This document shows positions 41,766 through 50,164 of a stretch of DNA of 64,000 nt, piece by piece. The stretch covers positions 309,760 through 373,759 of the forward strand of contig CAURZK010000003.1 in the NCBI GenBank assembly GCA_963529855.1. The letters are read 5' to 3'. Numbering within the stretch: position 1 is the stretch's first letter; the number at the start of each line of letters is the position of its first letter. A program made the translations under genes and the position numbers. Source of the DNA: 34-65-8 sp963529855. GTDB taxonomy: Bacteria; Pseudomonadota; Alphaproteobacteria; Sphingomonadales; Sphingomonadaceae. The notes below the pieces were generated by a model. It saw nothing but the letters and a program-made list of their open reading frames with translations, was not told the origin of the DNA and did no database searches.

Positions 41766-44152
41766 AGTTTTCGCTCGAATGGCTGCAGGACTATCTCGAT
41801 ACGCAGGCAACGGTGGCGCAGATCGCCGCAGCGCTCAATGCGATCGGGCACGAGGTCGAAGGTATCGAGGACCCGGCCGACCGGCTGATGGGCTTCCGCG
41901 TTGCGAAAGTCCTCACGGCCACGCGCCATCCCGATGCGGACAAGCTCCAGGTCCTCACGGTTGATGCCGGCGATGGGGATCCGCTGCAGGTCGTGTGCGG
42001 TGCGCCCAATGCACGCGCGGGAATGCTGGGCGTGCTCGGCCTGCCCGGCGCCGTGGTTCCTGCCAACGGGATGGAACTGCGCAAGAGTGCGATCCGCGGT
42101 GTCGAATCGAACGGGATGATGTGCTCGACGCGCGAGCTCGAACTGGGTGACGATCACGACGGGATCATCGAACTTCCGCAAGATGCGCCGATCGGCACCG
42201 CCTTTGCCGACTATCATGGCGCCTCTCCGGTGATCGAGGTCGCCATCACGCCCAACCGGCCCGATTGCATGGGTGTTTACGGCATCGCGCGCGACCTCGC
42301 GGCGGCGGGGCTGGGAACACTCAAGCCGATTGCCGTGCCGCAGTTCTCTGCGAACGGCGCATGTGCTGCTGAAATCCGCACGGACGATCTGGAAGGCTGC
42401 CCGGCATTTTTCGGCCGTACGATCACGGGGGTCACCAACGGTTCCAGCCCGGCATGGATGCAGCGCCGGCTGATCGCCGCGGGCCAGCGGCCGATCAGTG
42501 CCCTGGTCGATGTGACCAATTACCTGATGCTGGCGTATGGCCGCCCTGCGCACGCCTACGATCTCGCGAAGTTGACCGGGGCCGTCGTGGCGCGCCGCGC
42601 GCGCGATGGCGAGCAGGTGCTGGCGCTCAACGAAAAGACTTATACCCTCGACAGCGCGATGACCGTGATTGCCGATGAAAGCGGCGTGCACGATATCGCC
42701 GGGATCATGGGCGGCGAGCATTCCGGCGTTTCTTCCGACACGACGGACGTTTTGCTCGAAATCGCCTATTTCGATCCGACGCGGATCGGCGTGACCGGGC
42801 GCAGGCTGGGGCTTGCCAGCGATGCACGCACCCGGTTCGAGCGCGGGGTCGATCCGGACTTCCTCGACACCGGGTTGGAACTGCTCACCGGGCTTATTCT
42901 GGAGGCCTGCGGCGGGACGGCAAGCGAGATCGTTCGTGCGGGCGGGCCACCGGCGGACGACAAGGTGATCGCGTTCGATCCGAAGGCTACCCAGCGCCTG
43001 GGCGGAGTAGCGATCGAGGAAGCGGAACAGCGGCGGATTTTGGAAGCGCTCGATTTTCGTGTCGGCGCGGATTGGCAGGTGACCTGCCCACGCCGCCGCC
43101 ACGACATCGAGGGTTCTGCCGATCTGGTGGAGGAAGTCGTCCGCATCCATGGCCTCGACAAGGTCGCGAGCACGCCGTTGCCGCGAGCCGAGGGCGTGGC
43201 CAAACCCACGGCCAGCCCGCTTCAGCTGATGGAGCGCAGGTTGCGCCGCACAGCGGCCGCGCGCGGCCTGAACGAAGCGGTCACGTGGTCCTTCTTGCCG
43301 CAGTCCGAAGCCGATCAGTTTGTTGATGGCCCCGGCGCGCTGTGGGTGCTCGACAACCCGATCAGCGAGGACATGAAGGCCATGCGACCCTCGCTGCTGC
43401 CTGGCCTGCTGTCGGCGGCCAAACGCAATGCAGATCGCGGCGCGGCGGGGAGCCGGTTGTTCGAGATCGGTCGTCGCTATCTGCGCGGCGGGCATGGCGC
43501 GAGCGATGAACGCCCGACGCTGGGTGTGATCCTGGCAGGCGAGAATACGCCGCGCGGATGGGCTCATGGCCGGGCCACCGATTTCGACGCCTACGATGCC
43601 AAGGCCGAAGCTTTGGCGCTGCTCGAAGCTGCCGGCGCGCCGGTCGCCAACATGCAGGTGATGGGCGATGCAGGGCCGCAGTTCCACCCCGGCCAGTCGG
43701 GTACCCTGCGGCTCGGGCCCAAGACGGTGCTTGCCCGGTTTGGCGCGCTTCACCCCGCCACCCTCAAGGCGTTCGACATCGACGGGCCGGTAATGGCGGT
43801 CGAACTGTTCCTTGACGCGATCCCGGCGAAGAAGTCCGCCGGGTTCGCGCGGCCCACCTATGCACCGCCCGCCCTGCAGGCAGTGACGCGTGATTTCGCC
43901 TTCCTCGTCCCGGCCGATCTTCCCGCCGGCGATCTGGTGCGCGCCGTTCGCGGGGCGGACAAGGGGTCGATCGTGGCGGCCCGGGTGTTCGACGTTTTCG
44001 CAGGTGCAGGCGTGCCCGAAGGCAGGCAATCGATTGCGATCGAGGTAATCCTCCAGCCGGGGGACAAGAGCTTCACCGACGCTGAGATCAAGGCGATTTC
44101 GGACAAGGTGGTGGCTGCTGCGGCGAAACTCGGCGCCGAGCTGCGCGGATGA
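41762..44152 (+). CDS. pheT: Phenylalanine-tRNA ligase beta subunit
   Basis: 796 residues, standard length. It begins 'MKFSLEWLQDYLD', followed by a tRNA-binding EMAP-like domain (about 40-150, 'HPDADKLQVLTVDAGDG'), the B3/B4 editing domain, B5, the catalytic-like core and a C-terminal ferredoxin-fold anticodon-binding domain ('RPTYAPPALQAVTRDFAFLV', in part). Its ATG overlaps the pheS stop and its own stop overlaps the next SDR gene, so three genes are translationally chained. Confidence 0.97.
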   Translation: MKFSLEWLQDYLDTQATVAQIAAALNAIGHEVEGIEDPADRLMGFRVAKVLTATRHPDADKLQVLTVDAGDGDPLQVVCGAPNARAGMLGVLGLPGAVVPANGMELRKSAIRGVESNGMMCSTRELELGDDHDGIIELPQDAPIGTAFADYHGASPVIEVAITPNRPDCMGVYGIARDLAAAGLGTLKPIAVPQFSANGACAAEIRTDDLEGCPAFFGRTITGVTNGSSPAWMQRRLIAAGQRPISALVDVTNYLMLAYGRPAHAYDLAKLTGAVVARRARDGEQVLALNEKTYTLDSAMTVIADESGVHDIAGIMGGEHSGVSSDTTDVLLEIAYFDPTRIGVTGRRLGLASDARTRFERGVDPDFLDTGLELLTGLILEACGGTASEIVRAGGPPADDKVIAFDPKATQRLGGVAIEEAEQRRILEALDFRVGADWQVTCPRRRHDIEGSADLVEEVVRIHGLDKVASTPLPRAEGVAKPTASPLQLMERRLRRTAAARGLNEAVTWSFLPQSEADQFVDGPGALWVLDNPISEDMKAMRPSLLPGLLSAAKRNADRGAAGSRLFEIGRRYLRGGHGASDERPTLGVILAGENTPRGWAHGRATDFDAYDAKAEALALLEAAGAPVANMQVMGDAGPQFHPGQSGTLRLGPKTVLARFGALHPATLKAFDIDGPVMAVELFLDAIPAKKSAGFARPTYAPPALQAVTRDFAFLVPADLPAGDLVRAVRGADKGSIVAARVFDVFAGAGVPEGRQSIAIEVILQPGDKSFTDAEIKAISDKVVAAAAKLGAELRG

Positions 44153-44898
44153 AGACGGCATTCATTACCGGCGCCACCGCAGGCATCGGCGCGGCAACCG
44201 TGCGCGCACTTGTCGCGAGCGGGTGGCGCTGCGTCGCCACGGGGCGCCGGGCAGAGCGGCTGGATGCGCTGGTCGCGGAACTAGGCGCGGACAAGGTTCA
44301 TCCTGCGGTCTTCGACGTGCGCGACAGGGACGCGCTCGATGCGGCTATTGCCGCGCTGCCTGAGGGATTTCGCGACATCGACCTGCTGGTCAACAATGCG
44401 GGCCTCGCGCAGGGGCTCTCGCCTGCGCAGGAAGCGAACCTGGCCGATTGGCAGACGATGATCGACACCAACGTGACAGCGATGGTCACGGTTACGCGGC
44501 TGCTGCTGCCGGGACTGATCGCGCGCAAGGGCGCAATCATCGCGATCGGATCGGTCGCAGGCAGTTACATCTACCCCGGCGGCAACGTCTATGCGGGCAG
44601 CAAGGCGTTCGCCAACCACTTCACTCTGGCGCTGCGGGCAGACCTTCATGGCACCGGCGTGCGGGTTACCAGCATCGAGCCGGGCATGGTCGAGACCGAG
44701 TTTACGGTGGTGCGCACGGGAAGCCAGGAGGCCAGCGACAAGCTCTATGCCGGGGTCAATCCGATGACTGCCGAGGACATCGCGGATACCATCTGCTGGA
44801 TCGCCCAGTTGCCCCCGCATCTCAATATCAACCGGATCGAGCTGATGCCGGTCAACCAGGATTTCGCCGGCTTCCGCGTCGCGCGAACACAAGATTGA
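44149..44898 (+). CDS. SDR-family NADP-dependent oxidoreductase, YdfG-like
   Basis: 249 residues. It has 'AFITGATAGIGAATVRAL', 'LLVNNAGLAQGLSPAQ', catalytic Ser in 'AIGSVAGSYIYPGGNVYAGSK', where Y-x-x-x-K is YAGSK, and 'RVTSIEPGMVETEF'. The YPGGNVYAGSKAF region and the C-terminal 'NINRIELMPVNQ' match YdfG-type 3-hydroxy acid (serine/malonic semialdehyde) dehydrogenases. Its ATG overlaps the pheT stop, and prfC starts one base after its stop. Confidence 0.9.
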   Translation: MKTAFITGATAGIGAATVRALVASGWRCVATGRRAERLDALVAELGADKVHPAVFDVRDRDALDAAIAALPEGFRDIDLLVNNAGLAQGLSPAQEANLADWQTMIDTNVTAMVTVTRLLLPGLIARKGAIIAIGSVAGSYIYPGGNVYAGSKAFANHFTLALRADLHGTGVRVTSIEPGMVETEFTVVRTGSQEASDKLYAGVNPMTAEDIADTICWIAQLPPHLNINRIELMPVNQDFAGFRVARTQD

Positions 44899-44899
44899 C

Positions 44900-46423
44900 A
44901 TGACCTCCAACCGCCGAACCTTCGCCATCATCTCGCATCCCGACGCGGGCAAGACCACACTGACCGAGAAGCTGCTGCTGACCGGCGGCGCGATCCACCT
45001 TGCCGGCGAGGTCAAGGCCCGCGGCGCGGCGCGGCGGGCGCGTTCGGACTGGATGAAGATCGAACAGCAACGCGGGATCTCTGTCACCTCCAGCGTGATG
45101 ACCTTCGAGCGTGACGGCATCACGTTCAACCTGCTCGATACACCCGGGCACGAGGATTTCAGCGAGGATACCTATCGCACACTGACGGCTGTCGATTCCG
45201 CTATCATGGTCATCGACGCGGCCAAGGGGATCGAACCGCAGACGCGCAAGCTGTTCGAGGTGTGCCGCCTTCGCTCGGTCCCGATCATCACTTTCGTCAA
45301 CAAGGTTGACCGCGAAGGGCGGCCGGTGTTCGAGCTGCTCGACGAGATCGCTGACATGCTGGCGCTCGACGTCAGCCCGCAGGCCTGGCCGGTGGGCATG
45401 GGCGGCGAGTTTCAGGGCGTGCTCGATTTCGCCAGCGGCACGGTCGCTCGGCCGGAAGGGCCGTCGAAGGAGTTTCACGGTCAGCGCGATGCCGATCCCG
45501 CGCTGCCTGCCGATATCGCTGAAAACATCGAGCTAGCGCAGGTCGGCTATCCCGAATTCGATCTCGAGGCCTATCGCAACGGCGACCTGACCCCGGTTTA
45601 TTTCGGCTCTGCGCTCAAGAACTTCGGCGTAACCGAGTTGATCGATGCGATCGCGCAATTCGCGCCCCCGCCGCGTCCCCAGCCCGCGGGCGAGGAGCAG
45701 ATCAGCCCGGAGCGCGACGAGGTCACCGGGTTCATCTTCAAGGTCCAGGCCAACATGGACCCGAACCACCGCGACCGGATCGCGTTCATGCGGATGGTTT
45801 CGGGCACGTTCAAGCGCGGCATGAAGTTGACGCCGAGTGGCCTTGGCAAGCCGATCGCGGTCCATTCGCCGATCTTGTTCTTCGCGCAGGATCGCGAGCT
45901 GGCCGACACGGCGCAAGCGGGCGACATCATCGGCATCCCCAACCACGGCACGCTGCGTGTGGGCGATACGCTGAGTGAGAAGAACCAGGTCCGCTTCACC
46001 GGCCTGCCCAATTTCGCGCCAGAAATCCTGCGCCGCGTGGTGCTGAAGGATCCGACCAAGACCAAGCAATTGCGCAAGGCGCTCGACGACTTGTCCGAAG
46101 AAGGCGTGATCCAGGTGTTCTACCCGGAGATCGGCGCGCAATGGATCGTCGGCGTGGTAGGCCAGCTGCAGCTCGAGGTGCTCGTCAGCCGGCTGGAGGC
46201 AGAATACAAGGTCGAGGCCATGCTCGAAGCTTCTCCGTTCGCCACGGCGCGCTGGCTGAAGGGTAGCGAAGCGGCGCAGGATGCCTTCGCCCAGTTCAAC
46301 CGCGCCAACCTCGCCAAGGACCGCGATGGGGACCTGGTGTTCATGGCAAAGAGTCCGTGGGACGTCGGCTACCAGCAGGAAAAGAATCCCGACTTGGTTT
46401 TCTCCGCGACCAAGGAGCGGTGA
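44900..46423 (+). CDS. prfC: Peptide chain release factor 3
   Basis: 507 residues, close to the family norm. GTPase motifs: G1 'SHPDAGKTTLTEKL', G2 'QQRGISVTSS', G3 'DTPGHEDFSEDTYRTL' and G4 'FVNKVDREGRP'. The insertion after G1 ('KARGAARRARSDWM') and the C-terminal 'DVGYQQEKNPDLVFS' distinguish RF3 from EF-G. RF3 removes RF1/RF2 from the ribosome after termination. It follows the YdfG-like gene directly. Confidence 0.95.
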   Translation: MTSNRRTFAIISHPDAGKTTLTEKLLLTGGAIHLAGEVKARGAARRARSDWMKIEQQRGISVTSSVMTFERDGITFNLLDTPGHEDFSEDTYRTLTAVDSAIMVIDAAKGIEPQTRKLFEVCRLRSVPIITFVNKVDREGRPVFELLDEIADMLALDVSPQAWPVGMGGEFQGVLDFASGTVARPEGPSKEFHGQRDADPALPADIAENIELAQVGYPEFDLEAYRNGDLTPVYFGSALKNFGVTELIDAIAQFAPPPRPQPAGEEQISPERDEVTGFIFKVQANMDPNHRDRIAFMRMVSGTFKRGMKLTPSGLGKPIAVHSPILFFAQDRELADTAQAGDIIGIPNHGTLRVGDTLSEKNQVRFTGLPNFAPEILRRVVLKDPTKTKQLRKALDDLSEEGVIQVFYPEIGAQWIVGVVGQLQLEVLVSRLEAEYKVEAMLEASPFATARWLKGSEAAQDAFAQFNRANLAKDRDGDLVFMAKSPWDVGYQQEKNPDLVFSATKER

Positions 46424-46454
46424 CATCCGGCTTCATGCCGCTTATCCAGCGTGC

Positions 46455-47030
46455 ATGGCCGATTTCACCGACACGCTGACAGACGATCATGTCGCCATGA
46501 TCGCGAAGCAGCCGGTTTTCTTCGTCGCGACGGCTGCGCCAGGCGCTCGGATCAATCTCAGCCCGAAGGGTCTCGATTGCTTTCGCGTACTCGGGCCGGG
46601 CCAGGTTGCATGGCTCGACCTTGGCGGGTCGGGGAACGAAACCAATGCACACCTGCTGGCCGACGGCCGCATCACAATCATGTTCTGCAATTGGGAACAG
46701 CCCGCGCTGATCCTGCGCATTTACGGGCGCGGCAGGCCGGTATTGCCCGCCGACGCCGAGTTCGCGGAATTGGCAGCGCATTTCACGGTGCTGCCGGGGA
46801 CGCGCCAGATCTTCGACGTGGCGGTTGAAAGTGTGCAGACCAGCTGCGGCTGGGGCGTTCCCTTGATGGCATTCGAGCGGCCACGCGCAACGCTGGTCAA
46901 ATACCACGCGCAGGCCGACCCGGAAAAATGGGCTGCCAAGATGAGCAAGCGGACCCGCAGCATCGACGGACTGCCGACCCGCGCGACCGATCGCTATATC
47001 GTGGGCGAGGCGGGGACCGTTTCCGAATAG
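46455..47030 (+). CDS. Pyridoxamine 5'-phosphate oxidase-family FMN-binding protein
   Basis: 191 residues from the ATG at 46455. A split-barrel flavin fold is suggested by 'QPVFFVATAAPGARINLSPKG', 'VAWLDLGGSGNETNAHLLAD' and 'RITIMFCNWEQPALILRIYG'. Members reduce or oxidise small cofactors or bind FMN/F420; the PNPO-specific active-site residues are not evident, so a vitamin B6 role is unlikely. It lies 31 bp after prfC. Confidence 0.8.
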   Translation: MADFTDTLTDDHVAMIAKQPVFFVATAAPGARINLSPKGLDCFRVLGPGQVAWLDLGGSGNETNAHLLADGRITIMFCNWEQPALILRIYGRGRPVLPADAEFAELAAHFTVLPGTRQIFDVAVESVQTSCGWGVPLMAFERPRATLVKYHAQADPEKWAAKMSKRTRSIDGLPTRATDRYIVGEAGTVSE

Positions 47031-47048
47031 GGCGCGTTACCCACCCGC

Positions 47049-47750
47049 GTGCAGCTTACTTTCGCCACCTACAACATCCACAAGGCCGTGGGGACGGATC
47101 GCAGACGCGATCCCGAACGCATTCTCAGCGTTCTTCGGGAAATCGACGCGGATGTGATCGCGTTACAGGAAGTCGACCGCCGGATAGGCCAGCGCGCCAG
47201 CGTGATCGACCGGGCACTGCTCGACGATTCGCCATGGCATGCGGCCGATGTCGCGCGGCGCCCGCGCAGCCTGGGGTGGCATGGCAATGCCATCCTTGTG
47301 CGCCGGGGGCTGGAGGTGGTCGAGGCCGAGGCGCTTCATCTGCCTATGCTCGAGCCGCGCGGCGCGGCACGGGCCGATATCCTGGTGGATGGGCGCCGGG
47401 TCCGGGTAATCGGGATGCACCTCGATCTGTCTGGCCTGCGCCGACGCGACCAGATCCGCGCGGTCTTGCGCCATATCGGCGCCTGCGACCCAGGTTGCCC
47501 GACCGTGTTGATGGGGGACTTCAACCAGTGGGGCCTGAAAAGTGGGGCGATGCGCGAATTCGGCGAAACCTGGCAGGTATTGGACACCGGGCGCAGCTTC
47601 CCTAGTCGGCAGCCACTCGCTTGCCTCGACCGCGTGGTCACATCGCATGACTGGTTCTGTTCCGGCCATCGCGTCCACCATTCAGCGACAGCGGCGCAAG
47701 CATCGGACCATTTGCCAGTGGTTGCCGAGTTAAATCTGCACAAAAAGTAA
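47049..47750 (+). CDS. Endonuclease/exonuclease/phosphatase-family hydrolase
   Basis: 233 residues from a GTG start at 47049, 18 bp after the previous stop. EEP motifs are visible: 'ATYNIHKAVG', 'IALQEVDRR' with the metal Glu, 'GMHLDLSG' (His), 'VLMGDFNQW' (Asp-Asn) and the C-terminal 'ASDHLPVVAEL' with the catalytic Asp-His pair. Relatives act on DNA, phospholipids or phosphoinositides. No signal peptide is visible. Substrate unknown. Confidence 0.88.
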   Translation: MQLTFATYNIHKAVGTDRRRDPERILSVLREIDADVIALQEVDRRIGQRASVIDRALLDDSPWHAADVARRPRSLGWHGNAILVRRGLEVVEAEALHLPMLEPRGAARADILVDGRRVRVIGMHLDLSGLRRRDQIRAVLRHIGACDPGCPTVLMGDFNQWGLKSGAMREFGETWQVLDTGRSFPSRQPLACLDRVVTSHDWFCSGHRVHHSATAAQASDHLPVVAELNLHKK

Positions 47751-47835
47751 TCATCGCCCAAAATTTAGGCAGAAGATGATCTAAGATTGCGGAAATTGGG
47801 TCGTCGTCGCTCAGATATTTCGCGCCGATCCTGAT

Positions 47836-47851
47836 TGGCACGGCTTTTGCT
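47836..47851 (+). promoter_or_regulatory. Sigma-54 (RpoN) promoter of glnK-amtB
   Basis: TGGCACGGCTTTTGCT: the -24 element TGGCAC (47836-47841), five bases, then the -12 element TTGC followed by T (47847-47851). This equals the sigma-54 consensus TGGCAC-N5-TTGCW and lies 47 bp before the glnK ATG, as expected for a nitrogen-regulated operon. An imperfect palindrome GCCC-AAAATTT-AGGC (47756-47770) upstream might bind NtrC, but it does not match the usual site well. Confidence 0.92.
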
Positions 47852-47898
47852 GCATGTGCGAAGCCGGCGAAGCGTCCGGCGCCACTCAGGGGGGAACG

Positions 47899-48237
47899 AT
47901 GAAGTTCATCGTCGCCATCATTAAGCCGTTCAAGCTCGACGAGGTTCGCGAGGCGCTGGGCGCGATCGGGGTCGCCGGGATGACCGTGTCCGAAGTCAAG
48001 GGGTTCGGCAGACAGAAAGGCCAGACCGAGATTTATCGCGGCGCCGAATATTCGACCAATATGCTGCCGAAAGTGAAGCTGGAAGTCGCCGTTGCCGACG
48101 ACCTGTCCGAGCGGGTGGTCGAAACGATCACCGCCACTGCCAGCACCAAGAGCATCGGTGATGGCAAGATCTTCGTCTTCGAGCTCGCTTCGGCGACCCG
48201 CATTCGCACTGGCGAAACCGGCGAGACAGCACTGTGA
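47899..48237 (+). CDS. glnK: Nitrogen regulatory PII protein
   Basis: 112 residues starting MKFIVAIIKPFKLDEVREAL. The T-loop 'YRGAEYSTNMLPKVKLE' contains Tyr51, the uridylylation site, and the C-loop region ends 'TRIRTGETGETAL'. PII senses glutamine, 2-oxoglutarate and ATP/ADP; next to amtB it is the GlnK type, which plugs the ammonium channel when nitrogen is plentiful. GGGGGGAAC precedes the ATG. Transcription probably starts at the sigma-54 promoter just upstream. Confidence 0.96.
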   Translation: MKFIVAIIKPFKLDEVREALGAIGVAGMTVSEVKGFGRQKGQTEIYRGAEYSTNMLPKVKLEVAVADDLSERVVETITATASTKSIGDGKIFVFELASATRIRTGETGETAL

Positions 48238-48266
48238 GCGCCGCGTCTGACAAAGGGAGCATTCCC

Positions 48267-49694
48267 ATGATCCGTAAAGTTATCCTGGCGGCCAGTGCGT
48301 TGGGCGCCTCGATGCTCGCCGCCACCGCCGCGATCGCGCAGGATGCCGTCGCAGCGGCCCCGGCCGTGTTCGAACCCACAGCCGAGATGGTCAACAAGGG
48401 CGACGTTGCCTGGATGATGGTTGCAACCGCCTTCGTCCTGATGATGTCGGTGCCCGCGCTGGCGCTTTTCTATGGCGGGCTGGTGCGGACCAAGAACATG
48501 CTCAGCGTGCTAATGCAGGTGCTGACCATCGTTTGCGTCGCGGCGTTGGTGTGGTTCGCGTGGGGCTATTCGATGGCCTTTACTTCCACCGGTACGCCGT
48601 TCCCCAAGCTGTTCGGCGGGCTGGACAAGGCGTTCCTGCAGGGCGTGGATGTGACCACACTGGCGGCAACCTTCTCGAATGGGGTCTATCTGCCGGAACT
48701 CGTTTTCGTGATGTTCCAGATGACCTTCGCCTGCATCACCCCGGCGCTGATCGTGGGTGCATTCGCGGAGCGGGTGAAGTTCACGCCGCTGATCCTGTTC
48801 GTGGTCGGCTGGCTGACGCTCGCCTATTTCCCGATCGCGCACATGGTCTGGTACTGGGCCGGCCCGGACTTCCTGCCGACCGCGCCGGACGACACCGGCC
48901 TTTTGTGGGGCTGGGGCGCGCTCGATTTCGCCGGCGGTACCGTGGTCCACATCAATGCCGGCATCGCGGGCCTCATCGGCTGCCTGATCATCGGTCCCCG
49001 GCTTGGGTTCAAGAACGAACCCATGCCGCCGCACAGCCTGGTGATGACCATGATCGGTGCCTCGCTGCTGTGGATCGGCTGGTTCGGCTTCAACGCGGGC
49101 TCCGCGCTCGAATCGAATGCCTTTGCCGCGCTCGCCTTCGTCAACACCTTCGTCGCCACGGCGGCGGCTGGCGTCGCCTGGGCGGTGATCGAGCAGATCC
49201 GTCATGGCAAGCCTTCGCTGCTGGGCGCGGCATCGGGCGTCGTTGCGGGCCTCGTCGCGATTACGCCTGCAGCAGGGTTCGCCCATCCCGGCACCGCGAT
49301 TATCCTGGGCGCGGCCGCATCGGGCGTGTGCTTCCTGTTCGTCACCACGATCAAGAACGCGCTGAAGTATGACGACACACTCGACGTGTTCGGCATCCAC
49401 GCGGTCGGCGGCATCGTCGGCGCGATCGGAACGGGCATTGTGGCCGACCCGGCGCTCGGCGGGCAGGGCTGGATCGATTATACCGCTGCGGTCGCCGTGG
49501 CGGGCGAGTACGACATGGCGAGTCAGATCGTCACGCAGATCTGGGCTGTTGGCACCACGGTGCTGTGGACCGGCGTCGTGTCCACCGTGCTGTTCCTGGC
49601 GCTCAAGTACACCATCGGCCTGCGCCCCGACGCCGATGTGGAGACCGAAGGGCTCGACATCCGCGAGCATGGGGAGCGCGCCTACAACTACTGA
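48267..49694 (+). CDS. amtB: Ammonium transporter
   Basis: 475 residues with a cleavable signal ('VILAASALGASMLAATAAIA') and about 11 membrane helices. Signature regions are 'FYGGLVRTKNMLSVLMQ', 'DFAGGTVVHINAGIAGLIG' (first conserved His) and 'DVFGIHAVGGIVGAIGTG' (second His of the pore pair). It carries ammonium into the cell and is gated by GlnK. I chose the ATG at 48267 because AAAGGGAG lies seven bases before it and a signal peptide then follows; a GTG at 48234 overlapping the glnK stop is the alternative. Confidence 0.96.
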   Translation: MIRKVILAASALGASMLAATAAIAQDAVAAAPAVFEPTAEMVNKGDVAWMMVATAFVLMMSVPALALFYGGLVRTKNMLSVLMQVLTIVCVAALVWFAWGYSMAFTSTGTPFPKLFGGLDKAFLQGVDVTTLAATFSNGVYLPELVFVMFQMTFACITPALIVGAFAERVKFTPLILFVVGWLTLAYFPIAHMVWYWAGPDFLPTAPDDTGLLWGWGALDFAGGTVVHINAGIAGLIGCLIIGPRLGFKNEPMPPHSLVMTMIGASLLWIGWFGFNAGSALESNAFAALAFVNTFVATAAAGVAWAVIEQIRHGKPSLLGAASGVVAGLVAITPAAGFAHPGTAIILGAAASGVCFLFVTTIKNALKYDDTLDVFGIHAVGGIVGAIGTGIVADPALGGQGWIDYTAAVAVAGEYDMASQIVTQIWAVGTTVLWTGVVSTVLFLALKYTIGLRPDADVETEGLDIREHGERAYNY

Positions 49695-49771
49695 CCAGTT
49701 TGGCGGGCCGGGGTTTCTCTCCTCTCCCCCGGTCCGCCTACCGATGTTCCTCCTGCGAACACCACCTTTCA

Positions 49772-49801
49772 GGGCCGGAGCAACGCTCCGGCCCATTTTT
49801 T
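49772..49801. terminator. Intrinsic terminator between convergent amtB and DUF1232 genes
   Basis: GGGCCGGAGC (49772-49781), loop AAC, GCTCCGGCCC (49785-49794), followed by ATTTTTT. A perfect 10-bp stem that ends transcription of glnK-amtB and abuts the stop of the convergent gene. Confidence 0.93.
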
Positions 49802-50164
49802 CTAACAGGTGAGCCACCAGCTGAAGAGGCCGAGCGCGGCCAGCCATATCGCCCCAATCGCAATTGCCGCACGGGTCGATACCGGGCGCTTCGCCAGTTC
49901 GGCGGCGCGCTCGCGACACTCCAGCAGCACTTCGGGCGGAACCAGCCGCAGCGCCAGCCATATCCCGGCGGGCAGGATCAGCAGGTCGTCGAACAAGCCC
50001 AGCACGGGGATGAAGTCGGGAATAAGGTCGATCGGGCTGAGCGCATAGGCCGCGACGGCACCGGCCAGCGCCTTGGCCAGAAGCGGTGTGCGCGGATCGC
50101 GCCCGGCGAGCAACAAGGCCAGCACATCGCGCTTGAGAGCGGCGACGCGACTGCGCCAGGTCAG
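49802..50164 (-). CDS. DUF1232 (YkvA-type) small membrane protein
   Basis: About 120 residues. The core 'AKALAGAVAAYALSPIDLIPDFIPVLG' (quoted in two parts: AYALSPIDLIPDFIPVLG) is the DUF1232 signature, followed by 'DDLLILPAGIWLALRLVPPEV' and a C-terminal helix 'AIAIGAIWLAALGLFSWWL'. Function unknown. The start is uncertain: family alignment places it near the CTG at 50164, whose bases overlap the stop of the upstream GMC gene as CTGA. Other candidates are a GTG at 50125 (too short) or 50272 (deep inside the upstream gene). Confidence 0.75.
   Translation of the reverse strand: MTWRSRVAALKRDVLALLLAGRDPRTPLLAKALAGAVAAYALSPIDLIPDFIPVLGLFDDLLILPAGIWLALRLVPPEVLLECRERAAELAKRPVSTRAAIAIGAIWLAALGLFSWWLTC

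Noticed and set aside
41705..44161. An 800-codon minus-strand frame opposite pheT
   Set aside because: pheT is certain from its domains; the antisense product has no recognisable motif.
47756..47770. NtrC-binding site upstream of glnK
   Set aside because: The inverted repeat does not match the usual TGCACC/GGTGCA-type half-sites well enough to list as a feature.
48510..49961. A 480-codon minus-strand frame opposite amtB
   Set aside because: It is the mirror of the amtB codons and crosses the terminator at 49772-49801.
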